This document shows, one piece after another, positions 28,899 to 41,089 of a stretch of DNA of 64,000 bases; position 1 is the first letter of the stretch; each line of letters opens with the position of its first letter. Below the pieces are notes generated by a model. That model did not search any database and was not told where the DNA came from. It worked only from the letters and a program-made list of their open reading frames with translations. Origin of the DNA: Pseudomonadota bacterium. Lineage in GTDB: Bacteria > Pseudomonadota > Gammaproteobacteria > Burkholderiales > REEB80. The stretch is from positions 62,001-126,000 of the forward strand of contig JAGXAQ010000003.1 of the NCBI GenBank assembly GCA_018971485.1, given 5' to 3'. Made by a program: the position numbers and the translations under genes.

Positions 28899-29216
28899 AT
28901 GGAAGATAAACAGCAGGTTTGCCATTATTTTATTTATTACACTCTGGGGGCACGAGATAAGGATGAAGTATTTAATCTGACCCTCAATCTGATGCAAAAA
29001 ATTAAAGAGGAAACAGGAATTAGTGGGCGGTTACTAGAAAAAGGTGATATCGCCACAACCTGGCTTGAAATCTACGAGGGTATCCAGGATTCCGAGGCAT
29101 TCGAAACCGTTATGACCCTACATGAAAAAGACTGGCACAATGCCTATGATACTATGGGCTTGGAACGCATAACTGAAAAATTTACTGAACTGGCCTGTCT
29201 GTTTTTAAAGAGTTAG
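28899..29216 (+). CDS. Conserved small protein, DUF4936-like
   Basis: The 105-residue protein has no signal peptide or membrane helix. The sequence (CHYFIYYTLGARDKDEVFNL, WLEIYEGIQDSEAFE) resembles the DUF4936 family of small alpha/beta proteins found mainly in Betaproteobacteria, with a ferredoxin-like dimeric barrel look. I chose ATG 28899 because AGAGG precedes it; the longer ORF start has none. The stop lies inside the convergent ftsB gene end, with a 35-base overlap. Function unknown. Confidence 0.7.
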   Translation: MEDKQQVCHYFIYYTLGARDKDEVFNLTLNLMQKIKEETGISGRLLEKGDIATTWLEIYEGIQDSEAFETVMTLHEKDWHNAYDTMGLERITEKFTELACLFLKS

Positions 29217-29526
29217 CTACTACGGCAGCAACATCTTCAGGGGGTGCATTGATGGGATCACCAATAATCTGAATATATTGCTCATTTCCCTTAATCATAC
29301 CTAATTCGTAACGCGCTCTTTCCTCTATAGCTGAATATCCGGTTTTAAGATCAACAACTTCAGCAGCCAGCGCCTCGTTTCGATGCTCTAATTGAACATT
29401 TAAGCTACGTTGCTGAGCAATTTGTTTTTTCAGGGCATAAACATGCAGCATTCCACCCCGACCAAACCACAATGGGTACTGTGTAGCAATCAGGACCAAC
29501 ACTAAAATTACGGTTAACCAGCGCAT
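29182..29526 (-). CDS. ftsB: Cell division protein FtsB
   Basis: FtsB is a single-pass inner-membrane protein of the FtsQLB divisome complex. From MRWLTVILVLVLIATQYPLWF there is one helix, then a leucine-rich coiled coil (about residues 28-70), then ERARYELGMIKGNEQYIQII, the family C-terminal box. 114 residues. The start at 29526 follows AAGGAG. It is downstream of eno, the conserved arrangement in beta- and gammaproteobacteria. Confidence 0.92.
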   Translation of the reverse strand: MRWLTVILVLVLIATQYPLWFGRGGMLHVYALKKQIAQQRSLNVQLEHRNEALAAEVVDLKTGYSAIEERARYELGMIKGNEQYIQIIGDPINAPPEDVAAVVANSLKTDRPVQ

Positions 29527-29558
29527 GGGTTCCCGCTCCTTATAACCCATACCAGCAT

Positions 29559-30878
<1,320 letters not shown>

Positions 30879-30898
30879 TTAAAATTTACAGATACCAA

Positions 30899-33414
<2,516 letters not shown>

Positions 33415-33521
33415 TCACCCACAATGAAACGCCATAACCTGATATCAACTGATTAGGGTATATTGCCGAGATTTATAGACTTGTTTAGACTAGATACAAT
33501 CATCCACTAAAGGTAGCGTAC

Positions 33522-33653
33522 ATGGCCCGAATAATAAAATATCTCCTCTTCCTCATTGTTATCCCTACCCTTTTAAGCGGTTGCCTCGCAGTAGCAGCAG
33601 GTGGAGTTGCAGGATATGAATTGGGCAAACATGTCAGCGTCTCCACCCATTAA
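33522..33653 (+). CDS. Very small lipoprotein with glycine-rich tail
   Basis: A 43-codon frame not listed in the ORF track. It encodes a lysine-containing N-terminus, a hydrophobic stretch (YLLFLIVIPTLLSGC) ending in a perfect lipobox (LLSGC), and a short GxxxG-rich tail (AVAAGGVAGYELGKH). The cysteine would be lipidated, leaving a mature peptide of 23 residues. Its last codons overlap the start of the SelT/SelW-like gene, so the two are probably coupled. Small lipoproteins of this type exist in many Proteobacteria; I do not know a function. Confidence 0.65.
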   Translation: MARIIKYLLFLIVIPTLLSGCLAVAAGGVAGYELGKHVSVSTH

Positions 33654-33921
33654 CCATCTTAAAATTCTTTACTGCACGCAATGTAACTGGATGTTGCGAT
33701 CAACCTGGATAGCACAAGAGCTATTAACTACTTTTCCAGGAAAATTGACTGAGGTTTCTCTTATCCCATCAACTGGCGGCTTATTTGAAATTTGGCTTAA
33801 CACAGAAATGATATGGAACCGGAAAGAAAAAGGACGTTTTCCGGAATTACGAGAAATCAAACAGCTTGTTCGGGACATTGTCGACCCTGGGCGTTCTTTA
33901 GGACATAGCGACAATCCTTGA
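33631..33921 (+). CDS. SelT/SelW/SelH (Rdx) family thioredoxin-fold protein
   Basis: The 96-residue protein has ILYCTQCNWMLRSTWIAQELL near the N-terminus, the CxxC redox motif with the following helix typical of the Rdx family, and GGLFEIWLNTEMIWNRKEKGRFPE, the conserved second half. Bacterial members use cysteine in place of selenocysteine. The exact substrate is unknown. The ORF track starts at a GTG at 33601; ATG 33631 matches the family start better. The gene overlaps the upstream lipoprotein frame by 23 bases. Confidence 0.82.
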   Translation: MSASPPINHLKILYCTQCNWMLRSTWIAQELLTTFPGKLTEVSLIPSTGGLFEIWLNTEMIWNRKEKGRFPELREIKQLVRDIVDPGRSLGHSDNP

Positions 33922-34016
33922 TATCTCCCGTGAGGACAGCTTAGTGCTTTCACTATAAAGCAAATAATTAATTGGCCCATTTTTAAAATAAGCCCTAACA
34001 TTTTTAAGAGTAAAAC

Positions 34017-34787
34017 ATGCTTATTCTACTGTCCCCTTCCAAAACACAAGATTTTTCCCGGCCTTCCATTAACCTTGGAACCACCCAGCCGCGTCATTTG
34101 GAGGAGTCATTAATTCTAATAAAGGAATTAAGAAAACTGTCCGTTTTAGATATTGCCACTCTCATGAATATAAGCGAAAAATTGGCCTTATTAAATCATG
34201 CACGCTACAAAGACTGGTCGCTACCTTTTACAATGGAACGTTGCAAGCCTGCTATCTATGCTTTTAAAGGAGATGTTTATGAGGGGCTTGAAGTACAGAC
34301 AATACCGCTACATCTCATTGAATCATCACAGAAAAATTTTCGCATTCTTTCAGGATTATACGGGGTATTAAGACCCCTTGATTTAATTTTACCCTATCGA
34401 CTGGAAATGGGGATAAAGTTAAACAACCCCAAGGGTAAAAACCTTTATATATTTTGGGAAGATATAATTAACAGAATCTTGCAAGAGGACCTTTTACTAC
34501 AAGAAGACAACTTGATAGTTAATCTAGCTTCCAAGGAGTATTTTTCTGTCATAAACCCTAAGAAGATAAACGGTAAAATTATTACACCCCGATTTCTTGA
34601 TGGAAAGAATGGTCAATATCGAATGATTTCATTTTATGCAAAACGGGCACGCGGCCTTATGGCCAAATGGATATTAAATCATCAGCCCCGGCAAATTGAA
34701 GAGCTAAGGCTTTTTAACAGTGAGGGGTATCATTTTGATACCAAGACAAGCACTGATAGCCTTAACCCGATTTTTATGCGCCCTTAG
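34017..34787 (+). CDS. yaaA: Peroxide stress protein YaaA (UPF0246)
   Basis: The 256-residue protein begins MLILLSPSKTQDF and has ARYKDWSLPF, AIYAFKGDVYEGL, LSGLYGVLRPLDLILPYRLEMG and NLASKEYFSVI, all typical of the YaaA/UPF0246 family. In E. coli YaaA lowers free iron and limits hydroxyl-radical damage under peroxide. The 3' end overlaps the convergent RNA methyltransferase gene by 14 bases. Confidence 0.93.
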   Translation: MLILLSPSKTQDFSRPSINLGTTQPRHLEESLILIKELRKLSVLDIATLMNISEKLALLNHARYKDWSLPFTMERCKPAIYAFKGDVYEGLEVQTIPLHLIESSQKNFRILSGLYGVLRPLDLILPYRLEMGIKLNNPKGKNLYIFWEDIINRILQEDLLLQEDNLIVNLASKEYFSVINPKKINGKIITPRFLDGKNGQYRMISFYAKRARGLMAKWILNHQPRQIEELRLFNSEGYHFDTKTSTDSLNPIFMRP

Positions 34788-35568
34788 TTAGGGAACACTG
34801 CCTGGTTCGTTCAAAAAGTAAGATGGCTGCTGCTGCTGCAACGTTTAAAGATTCAATTGAACCAGGCATAGGAATCTTTACTTTCTGGGTTGAGCAAGCT
34901 GCAAGAGCTGGGGTAACCCCCGAACCCTCATTACCCAGAACAAGGGCTAAAGGAGAACTAAAATATGCATCAAAATACGGAACTCCATTATTGGGAAAAG
35001 TTGTTATTACTTCTCCTTTAAACTCCCTGGCAACATTCAAAATATCCGCATGCTCGTAAATAGACATAAGAAAATGAGCCCCTTGAGCCGCCCGAAGTAC
35101 ACGAGGGGAGTAGACATCAGCGCATCCGCTAGAAAGATAAACGGTTTCTACTGCAGAAGCTGCTGCACTTCTCAAAATACTGCCAAGATTACCTGGATCC
35201 TGAATATTTTCCAGAATGAGTACAAATGATTGCAGTTCACGGTTTGGTCGAGGTATATCAACTCTCGCTACAAGCCCAACCTCAGGGTTTGTCAAAGACA
35301 GCACTTTAAAGAGGTTATCTGGCAATTCAATAATACCTGTTTCCTCCCCCTTCAGTAGTTGCCTAATTTCTGGATCGCATATGGAACGTTTTGTCACTAT
35401 ATATGTATCTACCTTGACACCATTTTCTCGTGCGGACTTGATCAAATGAACTCCATCAAGTACCGTTTTTCCACTTTGCTTACGAAATCGTGATGAAACC
35501 ACAAGTTTGTGCAGGCTTTTATAAAAAGCATTATCTGATGAAGAAATTTGCTTGGCTGATAAGTTCAT
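34774..35568 (-). CDS. SpoU/TrmH family RNA 2'-O-methyltransferase
   Basis: The 264-residue protein has an N-terminal substrate-binding domain (RKQSGKTVLDGVHLIKSA) and a SPOUT knot domain with the three motifs LILENIQDPGNLGSILRSA, LALVLGNEGSGVTP and IPMPGSIESLNVAAAAAILLFE. It methylates a ribose in rRNA or tRNA with SAM; the exact target cannot be named. In related genomes such a gene often follows lpxB and rnhB; here rnhB is not seen and other genes intervene. Confidence 0.9.
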   Translation of the reverse strand: MNLSAKQISSSDNAFYKSLHKLVVSSRFRKQSGKTVLDGVHLIKSARENGVKVDTYIVTKRSICDPEIRQLLKGEETGIIELPDNLFKVLSLTNPEVGLVARVDIPRPNRELQSFVLILENIQDPGNLGSILRSAAASAVETVYLSSGCADVYSPRVLRAAQGAHFLMSIYEHADILNVAREFKGEVITTFPNNGVPYFDAYFSSPLALVLGNEGSGVTPALAACSTQKVKIPMPGSIESLNVAAAAAILLFERTRQCSLTKGA

Positions 35569-35645
35569 GAAAATTATTTCTGAAACTAAATATAATGTGT
35601 TTTTAAAATCTATACACCTTTTTACTTAAGTATGATTTATCAGCC

Positions 35646-36509
35646 TTATATATGTGACCGTTCATTCAGGGTGTCATTCAACTCAAGTATGCGTTTGGCC
35701 TCATCAACATGCAGATTTTCAATAAACCAACCATCAACTGTTGCAACTCCAAGGCCTTTTTTTCGGGCTTCATCCCAGGCTAAATTAACCTTTCTAGCCC
35801 ATTCAACTTCTTGTAATGAAATGCCATACTCTAAATTCGCACTCGCTATCTGAGAAGGGTGAATCAAGGTAACACCATCAAAACCCAATTCCCTACCCTG
35901 TTTACAAAAATAGACGAATCCTTCTTTATCCCCAATATTAGGGTAAACTCCATCAAGCACTGTTTGCCCATTAGCACGAGCAGCCAGAATAACCCGTGAA
36001 AACGAATATAAAAATTGTTTCCGACTAACTGTATATTTAGAGCGAAGTGCGTAGCCTAAATCATTCGTTCCCATAACAAGACAAGTTACCCGTTTGTTTT
36101 GTGCCAGCTTTTCAATATTCAAAACCGAAAATGGTGTTTCAACCATCAACCAGATCGGGAGAGCAGATCCCCCTAAACCATCAAGCCTGTCAAGCGCAGC
36201 TTTCAGCAGTTCAATTGAATCAATCTTAGTAAACAATACGGCATCAGGATTAATTTTAGTCGCCAATTGTAAATCTTCATCAGTATAAGGAGAACTTAAA
36301 CCATTCACCCTAAGAACCTTAAAACGATGGCCATAATCTTTTGAGAAAGCATTTGCAACAATAAACCTGGCTTCTTCTTTCTTAGATACCGCAACCCCGT
36401 CTTCAAGATCGGCGATAATGGCATCCACATCCAAAGTCCGGGCTTTTGTTAAAGCACGCTCATTAATGGCCGGCATATAAAGAACAGAACGTAACAATAA
36501 AGAAGACAT
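35646..36509 (-). CDS. CitE/HpcH-HpaI family CoA-ester lyase-like protein
   Basis: The 287-residue TIM-barrel protein shows SVLYMPAINERAL, DAIIADLEDGVAVSKKEEAR (Mg-binding), LRVNGLSSPYT, IWLMVETPFSVLNI, LVMGTNDLGYALR and GVTLIHPSQI, the blocks of the CitE/malyl-CoA lyase/beta-methylmalyl-CoA lyase group. No other citrate lyase subunits are present. Candidates are malyl-CoA lyase, citramalyl-CoA lyase or malyl-CoA thioesterase. With the glyA-sgaA-hprA block in the same window a malyl-CoA role is attractive, but it is only inference. Confidence 0.78.
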   Translation of the reverse strand: MSSLLLRSVLYMPAINERALTKARTLDVDAIIADLEDGVAVSKKEEARFIVANAFSKDYGHRFKVLRVNGLSSPYTDEDLQLATKINPDAVLFTKIDSIELLKAALDRLDGLGGSALPIWLMVETPFSVLNIEKLAQNKRVTCLVMGTNDLGYALRSKYTVSRKQFLYSFSRVILAARANGQTVLDGVYPNIGDKEGFVYFCKQGRELGFDGVTLIHPSQIASANLEYGISLQEVEWARKVNLAWDEARKKGLGVATVDGWFIENLHVDEAKRILELNDTLNERSHI

Positions 36510-36672
36510 TACTACTCCAGTTAAGAATATTTTTAAAAATCTATCCAGATAATATATTGTTTATAATTAGGTTTTAAATTTCATGCTCCTATCTGCATTG
36601 CGCTATGAAAATCAGGCGGTAATCTGCTAAGATAACATCGTGCAGTTCCATTTTAATCGATAGGAGGCAAAT

Positions 36673-37098
36673 ATGCTTATCCGCGATATCTTGGGCACAA
36701 AATCTCCAGATATTCATGCCATTTATCCCGATGAACCTATCAGTGTAGCCATAGATAAAATGGTTAAGCTAGATATTGGCTCACTTATTGTCATGCAAGG
36801 GGGGCGAATGGCCGGCTTAGTAACCCTTCGTGAGATCTTGCGTGGCATCAATCGTTATGGGCGTGAAATTACAGATATGCATATTTCCGAGATCATGTGC
36901 ACAAATCCTGTCATTGGGGCACCAGATAGTACGGTTGAATATGTTCGCGCCGTTATGACTGATAACCATGTTTCACATTTACCCGTTCTAGAAGGCGATA
37001 AGTTGGTTGGGGTTATTTCCTTACATGATGTAGCTCGTGCCTGTCTGAATGAGGCAGAATATGAAAACACCATGCTCAAACGTTATATAGCAATGTGA
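36673..37098 (+). CDS. CBS domain-pair protein
   Basis: The 141-residue protein consists of two CBS motifs in tandem (about 10-60 and 75-130), with SLIVMQGGRMAGLVTLREI and HVSHLPVLEGDKLVGVISLHDVAR as the typical strand-helix ends. Such pairs bind adenine nucleotides or SAM and sense energy or redox status. The start has a GGAGG at 36662. It is encoded opposite to its neighbours, and its stop overlaps the lpxB end by 16 bases. The partner protein is unknown. Confidence 0.88.
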   Translation: MLIRDILGTKSPDIHAIYPDEPISVAIDKMVKLDIGSLIVMQGGRMAGLVTLREILRGINRYGREITDMHISEIMCTNPVIGAPDSTVEYVRAVMTDNHVSHLPVLEGDKLVGVISLHDVARACLNEAEYENTMLKRYIAM

Positions 37099-38249
37099 CC
37101 CTTCTTTTTAGACGACAAAATTTTTTCTACGACGCCAGCGGCACGGTTAGCCGTGTCCTGGCGTAATTCCTGATGAATCTGAATGAACCTTGATTTTATC
37201 TTGTCTGCTTTTTCAGCATCTTTTAAATAGCTTAACACTGCTTCAGAAACCGCTGTAGGTGTAGCCGCTTTCTGCAAGAATTCAGGGACCAAAGTTTCAT
37301 TTGCAAGAATATTAGGCAGACCCACCCAGGGAAGGTAAGCCTTTCGTCTCAAAAGAAGCCATGAAAGACAGGGCATTTTATAGGCGATTACCATCGGTTT
37401 GCCAATAAGCGCCGCCTCCAGGCTTGCAGTTCCAGAAGCCAGTAAAACCACATTGGCAGCAGTCATGGCTTCATGCGCGTGTCCAAACATCAAAACCATA
37501 CGGGGCAAAGCCCCAGAATGGGGAATTTTTTCTTCAAACCTCTGGCGGGTTTCCTTGTTAATAAAAGGCAATAAAAACTGAACCTGGGGTAACTGCTCTG
37601 AAATACGTATCATAACCTTAATAAATAGGGGGCCAAGATGATCAATTTCTGCCAATCGACTACCTGGCAAAATAGCGACTACCTGTGATTCAGTATCCAG
37701 ACGTAATTTCTTTCTGGTTTGCAACATTCCTTCTGCTAAAGGAAGCATATCAGCTAAGGGGTGGCCTACATAAGTCGCCGCTATGCCTTTCTCATCATAA
37801 AACGGTTTTTCAAATGGAAAAAGAGTTAAGACATGGTCAACAGCTCTTCTCATATTATCAAGCCGCTCCTTTCTCCATGCCCAGATACTGGGGCTGACAT
37901 AATGCAAGACAGGGATGCCTTTTGCCTTTAACCGGGTCTCAAGCGCGAGATTAAAATCTGGTGCATCAATACCAATAAACAAATCTGGAGGGTTATTTAG
38001 AAAATATCGGGCCAGATGTTTACGGATCCCAAGTATCTTTTTTAAATTTCGAAGAACTTCAACATAACCGCGAACAGACAGCCAATCCATAGGGTAAAGT
38101 GTTTTTGCGCCCAAAGCCTGCATTTTAGGGCCGCATATCCCTATGAATGTAACGTGGGGGATTCGTTGCTGGATGGCAGCAATTAGATTTGATCCAAGTA
38201 AATCTCCAGAAGCTTCTCCTGCAACAATCCCTATTTTTATCGCCGGCAT
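37083..38249 (-). CDS. lpxB: Lipid-A-disaccharide synthase
   Basis: LpxB joins UDP-diacylglucosamine and lipid X to the lipid A disaccharide. The 388-residue GT19 protein begins IKIGIVAGEASGDLLGSNLI and has GIDAPDFNL, VLHYVSPSIWAWRKER, AILPGSRLAEI and LLASGTASLEAALIGKPMVIAYK. It is the last gene of the envelope operon, three bases after lpxA. Confidence 0.97.
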   Translation of the reverse strand: MPAIKIGIVAGEASGDLLGSNLIAAIQQRIPHVTFIGICGPKMQALGAKTLYPMDWLSVRGYVEVLRNLKKILGIRKHLARYFLNNPPDLFIGIDAPDFNLALETRLKAKGIPVLHYVSPSIWAWRKERLDNMRRAVDHVLTLFPFEKPFYDEKGIAATYVGHPLADMLPLAEGMLQTRKKLRLDTESQVVAILPGSRLAEIDHLGPLFIKVMIRISEQLPQVQFLLPFINKETRQRFEEKIPHSGALPRMVLMFGHAHEAMTAANVVLLASGTASLEAALIGKPMVIAYKMPCLSWLLLRRKAYLPWVGLPNILANETLVPEFLQKAATPTAVSEAVLSYLKDAEKADKIKSRFIQIHQELRQDTANRAAGVVEKILSSKKKGHIAI

Positions 38250-38252
38250 AAT

Positions 38253-39026
38253 TTAACGAATAATCCCGCGCTGACTAGAACCAATAAACTCAGCCAGTAT
38301 TTTTATATCCTGGTTTTGAATACCTCGCTTAAGTAATTCAGCCTCAGCTTCTTTAAGACTCAAACCGGATTTATATAATATTTTATAGGCGTGTTTTAGA
38401 TGCAGCAGCTGCTCTGAAGAAAATTGTCGCCTTTTCAGGCCTTCACTATTAATACCATAAGGTTTTGCTGGGTGGCCCGCAGCCGTAACAAATGGAGGAA
38501 TATCCTGTGTTACGCCTGATCCCATACCTATCATGACATGAGAACCAATCCTGCAAAACTGGTGGATCAGGGTAAACCCACCTAAAACAGCCCAATCTCC
38601 GATTTCAGCATGTCCAGCCAACGAAGCATTATTGGAGAATGTCACATGACTTCCAACCTGACAATCATGAGCAATATGAACATAAGCCATAATCCAGTTA
38701 TCCGAGCCAATACGGGTAACCCCACCTCCTTGAACAGTGCCAGTATTCAGTGTACAGAACTCGCGAATAAGATTACGATCACCTATTTCAAGTTTGGTTT
38801 CTTCTTGCCCATATTTTTTATCCTGGGGTATTTCCCCCACAGAAGCAAATTGGAAAATACGATTATCGCGCCCAATTAATGTATGCCCTGTAATAACGGT
38901 ATGTGCCCCAATAACACTTCCTGGTCCAATTTCTACATGCGGACCAATAATGCTATAAGCCCCAATTTCAACATCTGAGGCAATTTTCGCCCCTTTTTCA
39001 ATAATAGCAGTCTGGTGTATTTTCAC
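38253..39026 (-). CDS. lpxA: UDP-N-acetylglucosamine acyltransferase
   Basis: LpxA adds the first hydroxyacyl chain in lipid A synthesis. The 257-residue protein (from GTG at 39026) is a left-handed beta-helix of hexapeptide repeats, with the catalytic His region [19 protein letters not shown] and a C-terminal helical domain ([18 protein letters not shown]). The track ORF begins 20 codons upstream inside fabZ. The GTG directly after the fabZ stop gives [15 protein letters not shown], the normal N-terminus. Confidence 0.94.
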   Translation of the reverse strand: MKIHQTAIIEKGAKIASDVEIGAYSIIGPHVEIGPGSVIGAHTVITGHTLIGRDNRIFQFASVGEIPQDKKYGQEETKLEIGDRNLIREFCTLNTGTVQGGGVTRIGSDNWIMAYVHIAHDCQVGSHVTFSNNASLAGHAEIGDWAVLGGFTLIHQFCRIGSHVMIGMGSGVTQDIPPFVTAAGHPAKPYGINSEGLKRRQFSSEQLLHLKHAYKILYKSGLSLKEAEAELLKRGIQNQDIKILAEFIGSSQRGIIR

Positions 39027-39027
39027 G

Positions 39028-39468
39028 CTAAATAGCCCGGATGGTGCACATGAGTTCTGCTTCAGCAACAATCTGATTTTCAACAATGGCCTGTGCTGTA
39101 TATTTCCAGACTCCCCTTATCTGGCGATTGATTGTAACAGACAGCCTTAACACATCCCCTGCAGATACCGGTTTCTTAAAGCGGGCATTATCAATTCCAA
39201 CGAAATAATAAACAGAGTTAGGATCAGGATAAATCTCCATTGTTCTAAATGATAGAATCGCAGCTGCCTGAGCAAGCGCTTCAATAATCAATACTCCAGG
39301 CATAACAGGATGGTTAGGAAAATGCCCATTAAAAAATGGCTCGTTAATGGTTACATTTTTTTGTGCCAGGATTGATTTTCCTGGCTCCATATCAATAACC
39401 CGATCAACTAATAAAAATGGATAGCGATGCGGGAGATATTTTCTAATTTCATGAATATCCATAATCAT
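39028..39468 (-). CDS. fabZ: 3-hydroxyacyl-ACP dehydratase FabZ
   Basis: FabZ dehydrates hydroxyacyl-ACP in fatty acid synthesis and competes with LpxA/LpxD for hydroxymyristoyl-ACP, so the co-location is meaningful. The 146-residue hot-dog protein has [14 protein letters not shown] and [22 protein letters not shown], with the catalytic His and Glu. It overlaps lpxD by four bases, and its stop lies one base before the lpxA GTG. Confidence 0.97.
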   Translation of the reverse strand: MIMDIHEIRKYLPHRYPFLLVDRVIDMEPGKSILAQKNVTINEPFFNGHFPNHPVMPGVLIIEALAQAAAILSFRTMEIYPDPNSVYYFVGIDNARFKKPVSAGDVLRLSVTINRQIRGVWKYTAQAIVENQIVAEAELMCTIRAI

Positions 39469-40529
39469 TTGTCTTTCCTTTCCATCGCCATCAATTTTTG
39501 TTCAAGATCTTTAATTTTTTCATTCATATGATTTAAATGACGTAAATTCACAGCATTACGACGCCAGGTCTCATGTTCCTGAAAAGGCATAATAGATGTG
39601 TACACGCCTGGTTTTATAATTGATTTAGTAATTGCTGTTGCTGCTGAAATCTGCGCGCCATCGCAAATATCAATATGGCCATGAATCATGGCTGCCCCAC
39701 CAATTGTACAATGACGGCCAATTTTTGTACTGCCCGCAATGCCTACACATCCTGCAATAGCTGTGTGCTCCCCTATTACAACGTTATGGCCAATCTGGAT
39801 CAGGTTATCAAGTTTAACGCCATTTCCAATAATCGTATCACTGAGTGTTCCTCGATCAATTGTTGTGTTGGCTCCTATCTCCACATCAGAACCTATTACG
39901 ACACGGCCCATTTGAGGTATTTTTTTCCACTCGCCCTGTTCAGGAACCAAACCAAACCCATCACCACCAATAATAGCTCCACCGTTAATAATAGTACGAT
40001 CACCAATATTACAGTAGTGTCCAATCAAACAATGAGAACCGATCCGGCAATCCTTGCCTACTACTGCCCCGTCACCAATTGCAGCGAACGCTTCAATAAC
40101 TGTACCTGTTCCAACCCGGGCATCCTGGCCAATATAGGAAAATGCATCAATTTGAGCTCCGGCATCAATTTTTGCGGCCGGGTGAATATAGGCTTGAGGG
40201 CTAATACCAGGAGTCACAGGTATAACAGGAGAAAAATAAAGCGCTACCTGCCTAAATGCTGCATAAGAATCTGAAACAACCAGTTTCGCGAGAGAAGTAC
40301 AATCCTTATCCAGTTTGTTAATAATGACAGCACTAGCAGTACAAGAAGCCAGCTGGCTGCGATAGTGTGAATTAGACAAAAAGGTCAAATCGCCATTTCT
40401 AGCTTCATGAATAGGGGCAACCCTATAAACTTTAAGTTCAGCATCGCCTTCTAGTTCCGCATTCAGCAATCTAGCCAGCTCACTTAACGTTACAGATAAT
40501 CGGGAAGGAGAATGTAAGGGATGAATCAT
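39465..40529 (-). CDS. lpxD: UDP-3-O-acylglucosamine N-acyltransferase
   Basis: LpxD adds the second hydroxyacyl chain of lipid A. The 354-residue protein has an N-terminal uridine-binding domain ([13 protein letters not shown]), a long run of hexapeptide repeats ([30 protein letters not shown] contains the catalytic His), and a C-terminal helix. The order skp-lpxD-fabZ-lpxA-lpxB is the standard proteobacterial one. Confidence 0.97.
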   Translation of the reverse strand: MIHPLHSPSRLSVTLSELARLLNAELEGDAELKVYRVAPIHEARNGDLTFLSNSHYRSQLASCTASAVIINKLDKDCTSLAKLVVSDSYAAFRQVALYFSPVIPVTPGISPQAYIHPAAKIDAGAQIDAFSYIGQDARVGTGTVIEAFAAIGDGAVVGKDCRIGSHCLIGHYCNIGDRTIINGGAIIGGDGFGLVPEQGEWKKIPQMGRVVIGSDVEIGANTTIDRGTLSDTIIGNGVKLDNLIQIGHNVVIGEHTAIAGCVGIAGSTKIGRHCTIGGAAMIHGHIDICDGAQISAATAITKSIIKPGVYTSIMPFQEHETWRRNAVNLRHLNHMNEKIKDLEQKLMAMERKDK

Positions 40530-41071
40530 TACTTGCTCGCAAGGGCTGCAATGACTTGATTGGTAATATCAATCTTTGGGTTGGCATAAAAAACCCCTTC
40601 ATAAAGAACGAGGTCTAGCTTATTTTTCTGAGCTACTTTCAAGATTGCATGCTTGACTTGATCCTGTAAACGGGCCAACTCCTCACCACGGCGCATGTTT
40701 AAATCCTCTCGAAACTGTCTTTGTTGCCGTTCAAATTGCTCACTCAATGCGGCCAGCTCCTGCTCACGTGAATTCCTATCAGCTACAGACATGTTTGTTC
40801 CATGCGCCTCTAGTTCTGATTGCAGCCCCTTAGCTTGCTTTGCTAACTTTTGCAACGCCCGGTCACGCGGGGCAAATTCCTTTTCAAGTTCTTTTTCAGC
40901 CTTCAATGCGGGGGCTGACTCACGAAAAACCCGTTGAGTATCCACAACACCAACAGTCAGGTTCTTAAACGAGCTTGCCACTGCCAGCATGGGAGAAAAC
41001 ACCAGCAATAATAACACTATAAAAGCAGTTTTACGGAAAGCAGTTCCTTTAGACAACAGATGAACCTTCAT
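40529..41071 (-). CDS. skp: Periplasmic chaperone Skp/OmpH
   Basis: The 180-residue precursor has a signal peptide ([19 protein letters not shown]) and the OmpH domain: [27 protein letters not shown] followed by two long charged coiled-coil arms. Skp holds unfolded outer-membrane proteins in the periplasm. It lies between bamA and lpxD; its stop overlaps the lpxD start by one base. Confidence 0.92.
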   Translation of the reverse strand: MKVHLLSKGTAFRKTAFIVLLLLVFSPMLAVASSFKNLTVGVVDTQRVFRESAPALKAEKELEKEFAPRDRALQKLAKQAKGLQSELEAHGTNMSVADRNSREQELAALSEQFERQQRQFREDLNMRRGEELARLQDQVKHAILKVAQKNKLDLVLYEGVFYANPKIDITNQVIAALASK

Positions 41072-41089
41072 GTTTAACTCCTAAGCTGC

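Noticed and set aside
39675-40274. 199-residue plus-strand ORF
   Set aside because: Antisense of the hexapeptide repeats of lpxD; rich in Cys, Asn and Thr as expected from a reversed repeat gene.
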